In this document: piece after piece, positions 23,649 to 36,393 of the stretch
Numbering within the stretch: position 1 is the stretch's first letter
Layout: each line of letters starts with the position of its first letter
Source of the DNA: Segniliparus rugosus ATCC BAA-974
Lineage (GTDB): Bacteria; Actinomycetota; Actinomycetes; Mycobacteriales; Mycobacteriaceae
Length of the DNA: 64,000 nucleotides
Assembly (NCBI RefSeq): GCF_000185725.2
Contig: NZ_KI391953.1
Span: 1,955,038 to 2,019,037 of the forward strand
Direction: 5' to 3'
Notes under the pieces: model-generated
What the model was told of the DNA's origin: nothing
The model's database searches: none
What the model saw: the letters and a program-made list of their open reading frames with translations, nothing else
Translations under genes and position numbers: made by a program

Positions 23649-24815
23649 ATGGATCTCTTCGAGTACCAGGCGAAGGAGCTGTACCTCAAGCACGGGGTGC
23701 CGACCACACCAGGGGCGGTGACCGACACCCCGGAAGGGGCTCGGGAGATCGCCGAGCGAATCGGAAAGCCTGTGATGGTGAAGGCCCAGGTGCAGGTCGG
23801 AGGCCGTGGGAAAGCTGGCGGGGTCAAGTACGCCGCCACCCCGGAGGACGCGTACGAGCACGCGAAGAACATCCTCGGCCTCGACATCAAGGGGCATGTC
23901 GTCAAACGGCTGCTCATCGCCGAGGCGGCGGACATCGCCGAGGAGTACTACTTCTCCTTCCTCCTTGACCGCTCTGTCGGAGGCTTCATCGCGATCGTCT
24001 CCTCGGCGGGCGGCATGGAGATCGAAGAAGTGGCCCACACCACTCCGGAGAAGGTCGCGAAGATCCCGGTCGACTACAACGCGGGCGTCGACGTGGCCAA
24101 GGCCCGCGAGCTCGCCGTGGCGGGCGGCCTCCCTGAGGCGGTGCTGGACAAGGCCGCGGTGACCATCTCGAAGCTGTGGGAGGTCTTCGTGAAGGAGGAC
24201 GCCACCCTGGTGGAGGTCAACCCGCTCGCGCGCACCACGGACGACCAGATCCTTGCGCTGGACGGGAAGGTCACCCTCGACGGCAACGCCGAGTTCCGCC
24301 ACCCCGACCACGAGGAGTTCGCGGTCGCAGTGGAGCAGGACCCGCTTGAGGCGAAGGCGAAGGCGAACGACCTGAACTACGTGAAGCTCGACGGCCAGGT
24401 CGGCGTCATCGGCAACGGCGCGGGCCTTGTGATGTCCACGCTCGACGTGGTCGCGTACGCGGGGGAGGGCCACAAGGACGTGAAGCCCGCGAACTTCCTC
24501 GACATCGGCGGCGGCGCCTCGGCCTCGGTCATGGCGGCGGGCCTGGACGTGATCCTGGGCGACGAGCAGGTCAAGAGCGTGTTCGTCAACGTCTTCGGCG
24601 GCATCACCGCCTGCGACGCGGTGGCGAACGGCATCGTCGGCGCGCTGGACACCCTCGGCGACACGGCCACCAAGCCGATCGTGGTGCGGCTCGACGGCAA
24701 CAACGTCGAATTGGGCAGGCAGATCCTCGCCGAGCGGGCGCATCCGCTCGTGACCGAGGTGGGCACCATGGACGAAGCTGCGGACAAGGCGGCCGAGCTG
24801 GCCGCGGGCGAGTAA
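23649..24815 (+). CDS. sucC: succinyl-CoA synthetase beta subunit
   Basis: 388 residues, standard length. With SucD it converts succinyl-CoA to succinate while making ATP or GTP in the TCA cycle. ATP-grasp domain at the N-terminus: [36 protein letters not shown] near residue 45. C-terminal CoA-ligase part: [19 protein letters not shown] and [22 protein letters not shown] 23649 gives the usual family N-terminus; GTG 23643 is in frame. Followed by sucD after 28 nt. Same as Rv0951. Confidence 0.97.
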   Translation: MDLFEYQAKELYLKHGVPTTPGAVTDTPEGAREIAERIGKPVMVKAQVQVGGRGKAGGVKYAATPEDAYEHAKNILGLDIKGHVVKRLLIAEAADIAEEYYFSFLLDRSVGGFIAIVSSAGGMEIEEVAHTTPEKVAKIPVDYNAGVDVAKARELAVAGGLPEAVLDKAAVTISKLWEVFVKEDATLVEVNPLARTTDDQILALDGKVTLDGNAEFRHPDHEEFAVAVEQDPLEAKAKANDLNYVKLDGQVGVIGNGAGLVMSTLDVVAYAGEGHKDVKPANFLDIGGGASASVMAAGLDVILGDEQVKSVFVNVFGGITACDAVANGIVGALDTLGDTATKPIVVRLDGNNVELGRQILAERAHPLVTEVGTMDEAADKAAELAAGE

Positions 24816-24843
24816 CCGAAGGAAACAAGGGACTAGAGAAGCA

Positions 24844-25749
<906 letters not shown>

Positions 25750-25854
25750 TCATCTTTGATGCCGGTGTGGCGTAGGCTGATGGCTTGTATTAACGTCAGA
25801 GGCGCTGAAAAGGTTCAGTGCTGTGCACTTGAGATTTGAACGAGGGAGATTCGC

Positions 25855-26739
25855 ATGAGCTATCCACAGCAAGGTTACGGGGCGCCCCCGCAAGGCGGGT
25901 ATGGAGCGCCCCAGGGCGGATACGGTCCTCCCCAGGGCGGATACTACGGGCAGCAGCCCGGCCCGTACGGCGCGCCGCAGGCTCCGAAGGCCCCCGCTGA
26001 TCTCGGCAAGGTCTTCGGCCTCTCGGTGCTCGGCGTCGGCGCGTTGATCGGCCTGCTGCATTTCGTCGCGGTGATCCTCGGGGATCTCGGGCCTGTGCTC
26101 ATCGCGCCGACGGCGGCGGTGGAGTTCGCCGCGGCGCTGGTGGTCGGCTTCGGCCTCGCGGCGAAGCCGGCCCAGAAGAACACGGTCGTCGTCGCGGCGC
26201 TCAGCGTCGCAGGCGCGCTGACCGGGCTGGTCGCGGTGATCCAGGTGTTCGCCGCCGCCATCCAGCCCGACACGACGACGCTGGTCCTGGTGATCGTCGT
26301 CTTCGTGCTCGCGCTGATCCAGGGCGGCCTCGCCTCGGCGGTCGTGTTCACCGACAAGGGCGACGAGGACCTGGTGAAGACGGAGCTTCCGCCTTCGCAG
26401 ACCCAGGCGAGCCCGTACGCGGGCCCGCAGCAGCCGATCGGCCCGCAGTCCTACGAGGCTCCGCAGCAGCCGTCCGCCCCGCAGCAGCCGTCCTACGCGC
26501 AGGCCCCGGCCCAGGCGCAGCAGTTCGGACAGGGCCAGGCCGCGGCTCCCAGCCCGTACGCGAGCCCTGCTCCGGCTGCCCCGCAGCAGCAGGCCCCGCC
26601 CGCGCAGCAGGCTCCGGTGGCCCCGCCGCCCGCCTCCCCCTACGGCATCCCCGCCGCGGGCGCGGGCGCTCAGCCGCCCGCCGCGCCCGGCCAGCCGCAG
26701 ATCAACCTTGGGTTGGGGGAGCCGCCCCGCGCCCACTGA
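25855..26739 (+). CDS. Pro/Gln-rich membrane protein (34-kDa antigen homologue, Rv0954-like)
   Basis: 294 residues. N-terminus: Gly/Pro/Tyr/Gln repeats (SYPQQGYGAPPQGGYG). Centre: four TM helices between about residues 50 and 165 (starts LGKVFGLSVLGVG). C-terminus: ~125 residues of PQQ/AQQ low complexity. This is the DUF5336 layout of Rv0954, and it keeps its position between sucD and perM (Rv0953c is absent). In mycobacteria the protein is linked to cell-division complexes. ATG 25855 has GAGGGAG 7 nt upstream. A UUCG-loop terminator follows. Confidence 0.9.
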   Translation: MSYPQQGYGAPPQGGYGAPQGGYGPPQGGYYGQQPGPYGAPQAPKAPADLGKVFGLSVLGVGALIGLLHFVAVILGDLGPVLIAPTAAVEFAAALVVGFGLAAKPAQKNTVVVAALSVAGALTGLVAVIQVFAAAIQPDTTTLVLVIVVFVLALIQGGLASAVVFTDKGDEDLVKTELPPSQTQASPYAGPQQPIGPQSYEAPQQPSAPQQPSYAQAPAQAQQFGQGQAAAPSPYASPAPAAPQQQAPPAQQAPVAPPPASPYGIPAAGAGAQPPAAPGQPQINLGLGEPPRAH

Positions 26740-26783
26740 CTGGGGTCCGCGCGGCGCGCGGGACTCTCCTGCCGACAATGCGC

Positions 26784-26821
26784 ACAGTTCAGGCTCGCCG
26801 TTCGCGGCGAGCCTGAACTGT
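26784..26821 (+). terminator. intrinsic terminator with UUCG tetraloop
   Basis: Perfect 17-bp stem (26784-26800 with 26805-26821), loop TTCG at 26801-26804, followed by TTCTGGGG. One of the cleanest terminators in the window; it ends the Rv0954-like gene. Confidence 0.88.
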
Positions 26822-26852
26822 TTCTGGGGGAGGGTCTGCGATCCTGGTCGAG

Positions 26853-28301
26853 ATGGTCACTCGTACGGTTCCTCGCGCGGCGCTCAGAAAAGACGGGGCG
26901 AAGCCGAACAGGACACGTGTCCAGAATTCGACGAGGGACGACGCTTCCGGGCTGAACCCGAACGCGCTCCGCGTGCTTCGGGACGTGTTGGTCTGGTCCG
27001 AGTCGAGGACTGCGCGGGAGCCCCGCTCGCTTTTCACCGTCGCGTTCGCCCCTTCTGGCATGCTGCTCGGCCTGGTCGCCGCGATCTCCCTGGTGGCGCT
27101 GGTGAGCGTCGACAGCGATTTGCAGGGGGCGTTCGGGGCCATCGCGTTGATGTGGCTCGCGGTGCACCAAGTCCCGATTTCCATCGCGGACAACACGCTC
27201 GGCGCGCTGCCCCTCGCCCCGACGGCTTTCGTCATGCTCTTCGTGGCCAGGATCTCGGCGCAGGCGGCTTCGACTCGGTCGACGTCGCGGGACTTGCGGC
27301 AAGTGCTCGCGGCCGCCATGGGCGGGCCGCTTGTGATCACGATGATTCTGCTCGCGACGGCGAAAGACGCGGCGACGGTCGTCCCGCTCAACGCTCCCGC
27401 GCCCGCCCCGGCGCTGGCCTGGGTGACCGGGGTCCATCTTGTCGCGTCCGGCCTCGGAATCCTGTGGTCGCGGCGCGAGGCCGTCGGCGAGGCGCTCCCG
27501 AGCTGGGGCCCCGCCGCTCTGCAGCTCGGGGTCCGGGCCGGCCTCTGGCTGTTCGTCCTCGGCGGCGGGCTGACCGTGCTGAACATGGTCGCGCATTGGG
27601 CCAGGCTCGCCTCTGGGTTCGGCGCGGGCTCTGACGGCGTCGGACTGGTCGGCGTGCTGCTGATCAGCGCACTGTACTTCCCGAACGTCATGGTCTCCGG
27701 GACCGATGTGCTGCTGGGCGCGACGGTGCGGATGGGCGGCACGTCCATCGGCCTTGACCACGCGCAGATCGGACAGCTCCCGTTGCTGCCCGTTTTCTCC
27801 CCGCTCGTCTCCTGGCATTTCGGGAAGGCCTCGTTCGCGGCGCTCCTGGTGCCCGCCCTGGTCGGCGCGTGGCTCGGCGGCGAATGCGCGGGCAAGGCTC
27901 GGACGGTGACGGCTTCGGCGCGCTCTTCTGCGGCGGCCGCTGGCGTCGCGGCGACGCTCGTCCTCCTCGTCTCCGCCGCCGTGTGCGGCAGGGTGGCGGT
28001 GCTCGGCTCGTGGTCGGTGAATCTGCCGCTCGTCTGGGGGGCGGCGTTCGTCCTGCTCGCGGCTCCCGCCGTGGCCGTGGCCGTCGCCACCACCGCCCCA
28101 GCCGCGCTGCGCGAGCGGCCCGAGCCTGCCGTGGTCATCTCCCCGGCGCGGGAGGCGAACTCCTGGGCGGAGGGCGAGGACGAGGCGGAGGAAGGCGCTG
28201 GCGAACCGGCGGAAGCCGAGCCGGACGCGTCGGACGAGCCCGCCGAGCACGCCGCCGAGGAAGCCGAGCCCGAGGCCGAGGGGGAGGAGCGCGCCGAGTA
28301 G
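26853..28301 (+). CDS. perM: DUF6350 membrane protein PerM
   Basis: 482 residues. PerM (Rv0955) is an integral membrane protein needed for division and for persistence of M. tuberculosis. At least ten TM helices lie between residues ~65 and 425 (for example PSGMLLGLVAAISLVALVSV). The first 55 residues are basic (RTVPRAALRKDGAK). The last ~60 residues are very acidic (Glu/Ala/Pro), a tail that could bind a basic partner. ATG 26853 chosen. The stop codon TAG is part of the -10 box of purN. Confidence 0.88.
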   Translation: MVTRTVPRAALRKDGAKPNRTRVQNSTRDDASGLNPNALRVLRDVLVWSESRTAREPRSLFTVAFAPSGMLLGLVAAISLVALVSVDSDLQGAFGAIALMWLAVHQVPISIADNTLGALPLAPTAFVMLFVARISAQAASTRSTSRDLRQVLAAAMGGPLVITMILLATAKDAATVVPLNAPAPAPALAWVTGVHLVASGLGILWSRREAVGEALPSWGPAALQLGVRAGLWLFVLGGGLTVLNMVAHWARLASGFGAGSDGVGLVGVLLISALYFPNVMVSGTDVLLGATVRMGGTSIGLDHAQIGQLPLLPVFSPLVSWHFGKASFAALLVPALVGAWLGGECAGKARTVTASARSSAAAAGVAATLVLLVSAAVCGRVAVLGSWSVNLPLVWGAAFVLLAAPAVAVAVATTAPAALRERPEPAVVISPAREANSWAEGEDEAEEGAGEPAEAEPDASDEPAEHAAEEAEPEAEGEERAE

Positions 28302-28304
28302 GAT
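28299..28304 (+). promoter_or_regulatory. -10 box TAGGAT of purN
   Basis: TAGGAT contains the perM stop codon and ends 6 nt before GTG 28311, predicting an internal leaderless promoter for purNH. Confidence 0.5.
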
Positions 28305-28310
28305 CTGCTG

Positions 28311-28940
28311 GTGACCCATGAAGGTTCCGAGATTCCTCGATCAGCGCGTATCGCTGTCCTCGCCTCTGGGACCGGCAGTCTCTTCAGATCCCTCCTTGAA
28401 GCCGCGTCGGCCGATGGCTTTCCCGGCCAGGTGGTCGGCCTCGTCGCGGACCGGGCCTGTCTCGCGGAGTCCATCGCCAGTGACGCGGGGGTTCCGGTGC
28501 AGCGGGTGGATCCGAGGGCGAGGCCGGACCGCGCCTCCTGGGACAAAGCGCTCACCCGCGCCGTGGCTTCGACAAGCCCGGACGTGGTGGTCTGCGCGGG
28601 GTTCATGCGGGTGCTCGCGAAGGTCTTCGTCGACCGCTTCCCCGACCGGATCGTGAACTCGCACCCCGCGCTGCTGCCCTCGTTCCCCGGCGCGCACGCG
28701 GTGCGGGACGCCCTCGCCTACGGCGTGCGGGTGACCGGGACGACGGTGCACCTGGTGGACTACGGCGTGGACACCGGGCCGATCCTCGCGCAGGAGCCTG
28801 TCCCGGTGCTGGCGAGGGACACCGAAGAAACGTTGCACGAGCGGATCAAAGAAGTCGAACGGCGGCTTTTGCCACAAACCGTGGCAGGGCTTATCACCGG
28901 CGCGGTCGCGCCGGCACATCGGAAGGAGCTGGATCGTTGA
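28311..28940 (+). CDS. purN: phosphoribosylglycinamide formyltransferase
   Basis: 209 residues. Transfers formyl from 10-formyl-THF to GAR in purine synthesis. Markers: [16 protein letters not shown] (phosphate loop) at the N-terminus, GFMRVL near residue 90, the catalytic Asn-His in [14 protein letters not shown] near 118, and Asp in YGVDTGPI near 155. GTG 28311 chosen; an ATG at 28319 is in another frame. The stop overlaps the purH TTG start. Rv0956. Confidence 0.96.
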   Translation: MTHEGSEIPRSARIAVLASGTGSLFRSLLEAASADGFPGQVVGLVADRACLAESIASDAGVPVQRVDPRARPDRASWDKALTRAVASTSPDVVVCAGFMRVLAKVFVDRFPDRIVNSHPALLPSFPGAHAVRDALAYGVRVTGTTVHLVDYGVDTGPILAQEPVPVLARDTEETLHERIKEVERRLLPQTVAGLITGAVAPAHRKELDR

Positions 28941-30490
28941 CGGACGTTGAGCGGCGGGGGATCCGCCGGGCGCTGGTGAGCGTTTCGGACAAGCGTGGGA
29001 TCGCAGAGTTCGCGGCCGGCCTCGCGCAGCGCGGGGTGTCGTTGGTCGCCACCGGCTCGACGGCCGCCCTCATCGAGGGCGCGGGCGTCGCGGTCCAACG
29101 GGTCGAAGAGCTCACCGGCTTCCCCGAAGTCCTCGACGGCAGGGTCAAGACGCTGCACCCGAAGGTGCACGCGGGCGTGCTCGCCGACACCAGGCTCGCC
29201 GCCCACCTCGAGCAGCTGGAGCAGCTCGGGATCGAACCGTTCGACCTGGTCGTGGTGAACCTCTACCCGTTCTCGGCCACCGTCGCCTCCGGGGCGGGGT
29301 TCGAGGAGTGCGTCGAGCAGATCGACATCGGCGGCCCTTCGATGGTGCGGGCCGCCGCGAAGAACCATCCGAGCGTGGCCGTCGTGGTCGATCCAGGGCT
29401 CTACGACGAAGTGCTCGCCGCAGTGGACGCGGGCGGGTTCGACCTGGCGAGGCGGCGGCAGCTGGCCCAGCTCGCCTTCCAGCACACAGCCGAGTACGAC
29501 TCCGCGATCGCGAACTGGTTCTCCGCGCAAGAGTCCGGGGACGAGCCGCCCGCATGGGCGAGCCTCACGTTGCGCCGCGCGGATGTGCTCCGGTACGGGG
29601 AGAACCCGCACCAGCGCGCCGCGCTGTACGTGAACGCGACCGCGCGCTCCGGGCTCGCGCAGGCCGAGCAGCTGCACGGCAAGCAGATGAGCTACAACAA
29701 CTTCACCGACGCGGAAGCTGCGCTCCGCGCGGCAGGAGAGCACGAGGGCCCGGCGGTCGCGATCATCAAGCACGCCAACCCGTGCGGGATCGCGGTGGGC
29801 GAGACGGTCGCCGAGGCTCATCGCAAGGCGCACGCCTGCGACCCGGTGAGCGCGTTCGGCGGGGTGATCGCGGTCAACCGCGAGGTGGACGAGGCGCTGG
29901 CGGGGCAGATCGCCGAGATTTTCACGGAAGTGGTGGTCGCCACCGGCTTCGCCCCGGCGGCGCGGGAGATCCTCTCCCGCAAGCCCAGCATCCGGCTCAT
30001 CGTCGTCCCCGAGGTGCCTCGTCCGGGCTGGCAGCTCAGGCCGATCCCCGGCGGGGCGCTCTTACAGCAGTACGACGACCTCGGCGCGCCGGGGGACTCC
30101 CCGTCCGCCTGGCGGCTCGCGGCGGGCGAGCCCGCCGTCGCGGCGACGCTCGCCGACCTCGCCTTCGCGTGGCGGGCGTGCCGCTCGGTCAAATCCAACG
30201 CCATCGTGCTCGCGCGCGACCTCGCCACGGTCGGAGTCGGCATGGGCCAGGTGAACCGCGTGGACTCTGCGCGGCTCGCAGTGGCTCGCGCGGGGGAGCG
30301 CTCGCGCGGGGCAGTCGGGGCTTCGGACGCGTTCTTCCCGTTCCCGGACGGGCTCGAAGTCCTCGCCGAAGCGGGAGCCAAGGCGATCGTCGCCCCTGGC
30401 GGCTCGGTGCGCGACGGCGAGGTCATCGAGGCCGCGGAGAAGGCGGGTGTGACGCTCTATCTGACGGACGTCCGCCACTTCTCGCATTAG
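28937..30490 (+). CDS. purH: bifunctional AICAR formyltransferase / IMP cyclohydrolase
   Basis: 517 residues. Last two steps of IMP synthesis. The N-terminal cyclohydrolase (MGS fold) has [24 protein letters not shown] phosphate loop and [10 protein letters not shown] near residue 75. The C-terminal transformylase has [13 protein letters not shown] near 216, [14 protein letters not shown], and KHANPCGIA near 278 with the catalytic Lys-His. Start is TTG 28937 overlapping the purN stop (TTGA). Rv0957. Confidence 0.96.
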   Translation: MTDVERRGIRRALVSVSDKRGIAEFAAGLAQRGVSLVATGSTAALIEGAGVAVQRVEELTGFPEVLDGRVKTLHPKVHAGVLADTRLAAHLEQLEQLGIEPFDLVVVNLYPFSATVASGAGFEECVEQIDIGGPSMVRAAAKNHPSVAVVVDPGLYDEVLAAVDAGGFDLARRRQLAQLAFQHTAEYDSAIANWFSAQESGDEPPAWASLTLRRADVLRYGENPHQRAALYVNATARSGLAQAEQLHGKQMSYNNFTDAEAALRAAGEHEGPAVAIIKHANPCGIAVGETVAEAHRKAHACDPVSAFGGVIAVNREVDEALAGQIAEIFTEVVVATGFAPAAREILSRKPSIRLIVVPEVPRPGWQLRPIPGGALLQQYDDLGAPGDSPSAWRLAAGEPAVAATLADLAFAWRACRSVKSNAIVLARDLATVGVGMGQVNRVDSARLAVARAGERSRGAVGASDAFFPFPDGLEVLAEAGAKAIVAPGGSVRDGEVIEAAEKAGVTLYLTDVRHFSH

Positions 30491-32493
<2,003 letters not shown>

Positions 32494-32543
32494 TGGCCGG
32501 GTTTTGACCGATCAAGCTTGTTTTTGTTGAGGTGGTCGCGTTT

Positions 32544-33107
32544 ATGGTTTCTGAAGAAGACCTCGCCGTCATCGCGGAGCAGCTCGGGCGCGTGCCGCGC
32601 GGAGTCCTCGAAGTGTCCTACCGGTGCCCGGACGGCAGCCCTGGCGTGGTGCTCACGAGCCCTCGGCTTCCGGACGGCACGCCGTTCCCGACGCTGTACT
32701 ACTTGACGGACCCCAGGCTCACCGCCACAGCGGGCCGGTTCGAGTCGGTGGGCACGATGGCGATTCTGGCCAAGGCATTGGCCTCGGACCCGGCGCTGGC
32801 CGAGGGGTATCGGAGGGCGCATGAGGCGTTCCTCGCGAAACGGGACGAAGCGGCCGACCGCGCGGGCACGTCGCGGCTGGAGGGCACGTTCAGCGCGGGC
32901 GGCATGCCGGACCGGGTGAAGTGCCTGCACGCCCTGATCGCGCACTCGCTGTCGGAGGGGCCGGGGCTCAACCCGGTCGGCGACATCGCCGTGGCGCTGG
33001 GCGTCCGCGTCGCGGGGGAGCGCCAGAAAGGCGCCTGGCCGCAGGAGTGGCCGTCGCTTTCGACATGGCCCGATGTGGCAGAGCAGCTGGCGGCCGTGCA
33101 TGTCTGA
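32544..33107 (+). CDS. DUF501 domain protein (Rv1025-like)
   Basis: 187 residues. DUF501 proteins are conserved in actinobacteria and follow ftsB; function unknown. Markers: YRCPDGSPGVVLTSPRLPDGTPFPTLYYLT near residue 30-60 (the family's core, rich in Pro) and DRVKCLHALIAHSLSEGPGLNPVG near residue 125, with Cys and His that could bind metal. ATG 32544 chosen; GTG 32532 is in frame. Overlaps the next gene by 8 nt. Confidence 0.88.
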   Translation: MVSEEDLAVIAEQLGRVPRGVLEVSYRCPDGSPGVVLTSPRLPDGTPFPTLYYLTDPRLTATAGRFESVGTMAILAKALASDPALAEGYRRAHEAFLAKRDEAADRAGTSRLEGTFSAGGMPDRVKCLHALIAHSLSEGPGLNPVGDIAVALGVRVAGERQKGAWPQEWPSLSTWPDVAEQLAAVHV

Positions 33108-34041
33108 GGCCCGGATGCTGGGAGCCGTCGATTGCGGGACGAATTCGCTGCGGCTTTTGATCGGCGAGGTCGGACCGGACGGCGTGCGGGTCGTGCGCCG
33201 CGAGACGCGGATCGTCGGACTGGGCAGGGGCGTGGACAAGACCGGCAGGATCGCCGCCGAGTCGATGGAGCGGTCGTTGGCCGCTTTGGCGGACTACGCG
33301 GGCTTGATGCGGGAGGCCGGCGTCGAGAGCGCGGCGATGGTCGCCACGTCGGCCTCGCGTGACGCGCGGAACGCGGACGAGTTCCTGGATCGGGCGCGGG
33401 CCGTGCTCGGCGGGGTGTGTCCCGACCCGGATGTCCGGGTGATCAGCGGACGAGAAGAGGCGCAGCTGAGCTTCGTGGGGGCCACGGGAGGCATAGCGGC
33501 TCCGGGGCCCTATGTCGTCGTGGACGTCGGGGGTGGCTCGACGGAACTCGCGGTCGGCTCTGCGTCCGAGGCGGCGGGGACGGTGTCGCTGGCGATGGGG
33601 TGCGTCCGGCTCACCGAGCGGTTCGTGAGCGCCGACCCGCCGGCGGAGGCCGACCTCGCGGGGGCGCGCGCCTACGCGAGGGATCTGCTCCACGCGAACG
33701 AGCCCGCCGGTCTCACGCAGGTCCGCACGGCGGTCGCGGTTGCGGGCACCGCGCTGACCGTCGCGGCCATCGCGCTGGGCCACACGGCGTTGGAGCCGGG
33801 CCTTCTCTCGCGCGAGCGGGTGTCGGTCTCCCAGGTCGTGACGACGGCGGGTCTGCTCAGCTCGATGACCCTCGCCGAGCGGACCGCGCTCGGGCCGATG
33901 GACCCCGGTCGGGCGCAGGTCATCCCCTGCGGCGCATGGATTCTCGCGGAGGTCGGGCTCTACCTGCGCGAGCGCGCGGGGATCACTGAGTTTTTGGTGC
34001 GGGAGGAAGACATCCTCGACGGAGTGCTGCTGGGTTTGTAG
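33100..34041 (+). CDS. Ppx/GppA phosphatase family protein (Rv1026-like)
   Basis: 313 residues. Hydrolyses polyphosphate or pppGpp; in M. tuberculosis the Rv1026 enzyme acts on polyphosphate. Actin-like ATPase fold: AVDCGTNSLRLLIGEV near residue 10, a catalytic Glu in SGREEAQLSF near 120, VVDVGGGSTELAVG near 145, MGCVRLTERF, and AGTALTVAAIALG. ATG 33100 overlaps the DUF501 stop; ATG 33115 is another option. The single-domain length fits the short actinobacterial form. Confidence 0.92.
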   Translation: MSEARMLGAVDCGTNSLRLLIGEVGPDGVRVVRRETRIVGLGRGVDKTGRIAAESMERSLAALADYAGLMREAGVESAAMVATSASRDARNADEFLDRARAVLGGVCPDPDVRVISGREEAQLSFVGATGGIAAPGPYVVVDVGGGSTELAVGSASEAAGTVSLAMGCVRLTERFVSADPPAEADLAGARAYARDLLHANEPAGLTQVRTAVAVAGTALTVAAIALGHTALEPGLLSRERVSVSQVVTTAGLLSSMTLAERTALGPMDPGRAQVIPCGAWILAEVGLYLRERAGITEFLVREEDILDGVLLGL

Positions 34042-34087
34042 CGGCGATCCGAGCCGCGGCTGGGCGCTCGTGCGCCTCCTCGCGTTA

Positions 34088-34897
34088 TCAGCTCCGCTTG
34101 CGGGTGAGGGCGATGTAGGTGATCGTGCCCGCGACCGCCGCCGTGAGCGAACCCGCGGCGGAGATCAGCGCGGCGCGTCCCTTCGGCAACTGTTGCGCCG
34201 TGCGGGAGAGGATCCGCGCCCGCAGCGACACCGGACGGGAGAAGGAGAGCACCGGCCAGTTCCGCTTGCCCGCGGCCTTGCGCAGCGCCCGGTCGGGGTT
34301 GACGGCTGTCGGGTTCCCGACCGCGGCGAGCATCGGAAGATCGGTGATGGAGTCCGCGTAGGCGTAGCTGCCCGCGAGGTCGAGGCCCTCTTGCTGCGCC
34401 AATGCCTCCATCGCCTCGACTTTGCCCTCGCCGAAGCAGTAGAAGTCCACCTCGCCGGTGTACTTGCCGTCCTTGACGGTCATCTGCGTCGCCATGGAGT
34501 GGTCGGCCCCCAGCAGTTTGGCGATGGGCTCGACGACCTCCTGCCCCGAAGCGGAGACGATGACGACGCGGTGCCCGCGCGCTTTGTGCGCGGCGATCAG
34601 CTCGGTCGCCTCGGAGAACACCATCGGTTCGACGATGTCGCGCAGAGTCTCCGCCACCACGGCCCGCACTTCGGCGACGTCCCAACCCGTGCACATGTCC
34701 GCGAGGTGCTTGCGGAGCCGGTCCATCTGCTGGTGGTCGGCCCCGGAGAGCTGGAAGAGGAACTGCGCGTAGCTGCTTTTCAAGACAGCGCGTCGGCCGA
34801 CGAGCCCCTGCTCGTAGAAGGGGCGGCCAAAGGCGAGCGAGCTCGATTTCGCGATGAGCGTGCGGTCGAGGTCGAAGAAAGCCGCCAGTTGGGACAT
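34088..34897 (-). CDS. HAD-IB phosphatase with C-terminal TM anchor
   Basis: 269 residues. HAD-IB (SerB-like) fold: FFDLDRTLIAKSSS at the N-terminus (DxDxT nucleophile), VIVSASGQEVVEPIAKLLG (motif II Ser) near 107, and DSITDLPMLAAVGNP (motif IV Asp-Asp) near 185. A hydrophobic segment near residues 247-265 (starts LISAAGSLTAAVAG) suggests membrane tethering. Substrate unknown; homologues include phosphoserine-type phosphatases (Rv0505c-like). Start ATG 34897 lies 7 nt after TATTCT (34905-34910), so leaderless. Confidence 0.85.
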   Translation of the reverse strand: MSQLAAFFDLDRTLIAKSSSLAFGRPFYEQGLVGRRAVLKSSYAQFLFQLSGADHQQMDRLRKHLADMCTGWDVAEVRAVVAETLRDIVEPMVFSEATELIAAHKARGHRVVIVSASGQEVVEPIAKLLGADHSMATQMTVKDGKYTGEVDFYCFGEGKVEAMEALAQQEGLDLAGSYAYADSITDLPMLAAVGNPTAVNPDRALRKAAGKRNWPVLSFSRPVSLRARILSRTAQQLPKGRAALISAAGSLTAAVAGTITYIALTRKRS

Positions 34898-34904
34898 ATC
34901 TTTC

Positions 34905-34910
34905 AGAATA
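34905..34910 (-). promoter_or_regulatory. -10 box TATTCT of HAD-IB gene
   Basis: TATTCT on the minus strand, 7 nt before ATG 34897. No ribosome-binding site in the gap. Confidence 0.5.
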
Positions 34911-34959
34911 ACGTCCCCATGTGGCCGACGCACCTTCCCTTGATCATCACGGGCTGTGA

Positions 34960-36117
34960 TCAGCCTCTCGAGCCGACGAACGCTGTGACGCCTGACGCTG
35001 CGGCTTCGCCTCGGTTCGGGCTCCGCCACAAGCCCCGGTCGGCGAGGATCGGCAGCACGCCTTCGCCGAACCAGTAGGCCTCCTCGACGTGCGGATAGCC
35101 CGAGAGGATGAAGTGGTCGATCCCGAGGTCCGCGTACTCGGCGATGCGGTCGGCGACCTCGGCGTGCGAGCCGACCAGCGCCGTGCCCGCGCCGCCCCGG
35201 ACCAGGCCGACCCCCGCCCAGAGGTTGGGGGAGATTTCGAGGTTGTCGGCGCTGCCCCCGTGCAGGGCGAGCATGCGGCGTTGTCCCTCGGACTCGCTGC
35301 GGGCGAGGTTCTGCTGCACCCGTGCGACGTCGGCGGGGTCGACGCCGGCCAAGAGGCGGGCGGCTTCGGCCCAGGCCTGCTCGCTGGTGTCGCGGGAGAT
35401 GACGTGGATGCGCAGGCCGTAGGTCAGCTCGCGGCCCCGCTCCGCCGCGAGCGAGCGGATCCAGTCGATCTTCTCGCGCACCGCGTCCAGCGGCTCGCCC
35501 CAGGTGAGGTAGGTGTCCGCGTGGGCGGCGGCGACTCGGCCCGCTTCGGGGGAGGAGCCGCCGAAGAACACGGGCGGGACCGGGTCGGGCCTGCGGGCGA
35601 GCAGCGCCTCGTGGACGCGCACGTGCGTGCCGTCCAGGCTCACCGGCTCGTGGGAGGTCCACAGCCTGCGCACCACGTCGAGGAATTCCGCGCACCGCTC
35701 GTAGCGCTCGGCCTTCGGCAGGAAGTCGCCGTATGCCTGCTGCTCGTGCGCCTCGCCGCCGGTGACGACGTTGAGCAGGAGCCGGCCTCCGGAATGCCAC
35801 TGGTAGGTGGCGGCCATCTGCGCGGCAAGCGTCGGGCTGATCAGGCCGGGGCGGAACGCGACGAGGAATTTGAGGGTCTCGGTGGACTCCACCAACAGGG
35901 CCGTGGTGAGCCACGCGTCCTCGCACCACGCGCCGGTCGGGGTGAGCACCGCCTCGAAGCCGTTCTCCTCAGCCGCGAGGCTGATCTGCTTGAGGTAGCG
36001 CAGCGTCGCGGGGCGGTCGCCGGACATATGGGTGCCATGGCCTCCGGCGATGAGGCCGCGCGAGTCGCCGTATGTGGGCAGGAACCAGTGGAAGGAGAGC
36101 GGAGGTCGGGAGGTCAC
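34960..36117 (-). CDS. LLM-class FMN-dependent monooxygenase (SsuD-like)
   Basis: About 385 residues. SsuD-type enzymes release sulphite from alkanesulphonates with FMNH2. Pattern: SFHWFLPTYGDSRGLIAGG at the N-terminus, CEDAWLTTALLVESTETLKFLVAFRPG near 75 (TIM-barrel core), NVVTGGEAHEQQAYGDFL near 125, FFGGSSPEAGRVAA near 185, and SGYPHVEEAYWFGEGVLP near the C-terminus. I chose GTG 36117, 7 nt after TAGCAT; ATG 36126 overlaps that box. No ssuE or transporter genes are nearby, so the substrate is open. Confidence 0.88.
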   Translation of the reverse strand: MTSRPPLSFHWFLPTYGDSRGLIAGGHGTHMSGDRPATLRYLKQISLAAEENGFEAVLTPTGAWCEDAWLTTALLVESTETLKFLVAFRPGLISPTLAAQMAATYQWHSGGRLLLNVVTGGEAHEQQAYGDFLPKAERYERCAEFLDVVRRLWTSHEPVSLDGTHVRVHEALLARRPDPVPPVFFGGSSPEAGRVAAAHADTYLTWGEPLDAVREKIDWIRSLAAERGRELTYGLRIHVISRDTSEQAWAEAARLLAGVDPADVARVQQNLARSESEGQRRMLALHGGSADNLEISPNLWAGVGLVRGGAGTALVGSHAEVADRIAEYADLGIDHFILSGYPHVEEAYWFGEGVLPILADRGLWRSPNRGEAAASGVTAFVGSRG

Positions 36118-36393
36118 CCCGCGCATGCTAGCCAGAACGCGGCGAGCGCGCCGGGCGCGATCCGGCCGAGGCTCCCACGGGCTGGCGTTTCGATTTCTTT
36201 CTCGGTGATTGCCGCGCTCGTCGCAATCGCCGCGTTCCCGGCGGTCCGGGGTCGCGGCTGCTCGGGAGGGGAACGCGCTGGCCAATCCGCACGGCAGACG
36301 GTAGACTTTCCGGCATATCCCGAAAGAGCGACAGAGCGACCAGGAGAACACGATCCACCAGAGGAAAGACGACCCCAGCAGCGGAGCGGCCCT
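36118..36393. other. divergent intergenic region between SsuD-like gene and phoH
   Basis: 276 nt. It contains the minus-strand TAGCAT (36125-36130) and a plus-strand TAGACT (36302-36307), the only -10-like box seen for the phoH operon, which would leave an ~80-nt leader. No gene supported. Confidence 0.5.
36125..36130 (-). promoter_or_regulatory. -10 box TAGCAT of SsuD-like gene
   Basis: TAGCAT on the minus strand, 7 nt before GTG 36117. It overlaps the in-frame ATG at 36126, which argues for the GTG as start. Confidence 0.5.
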
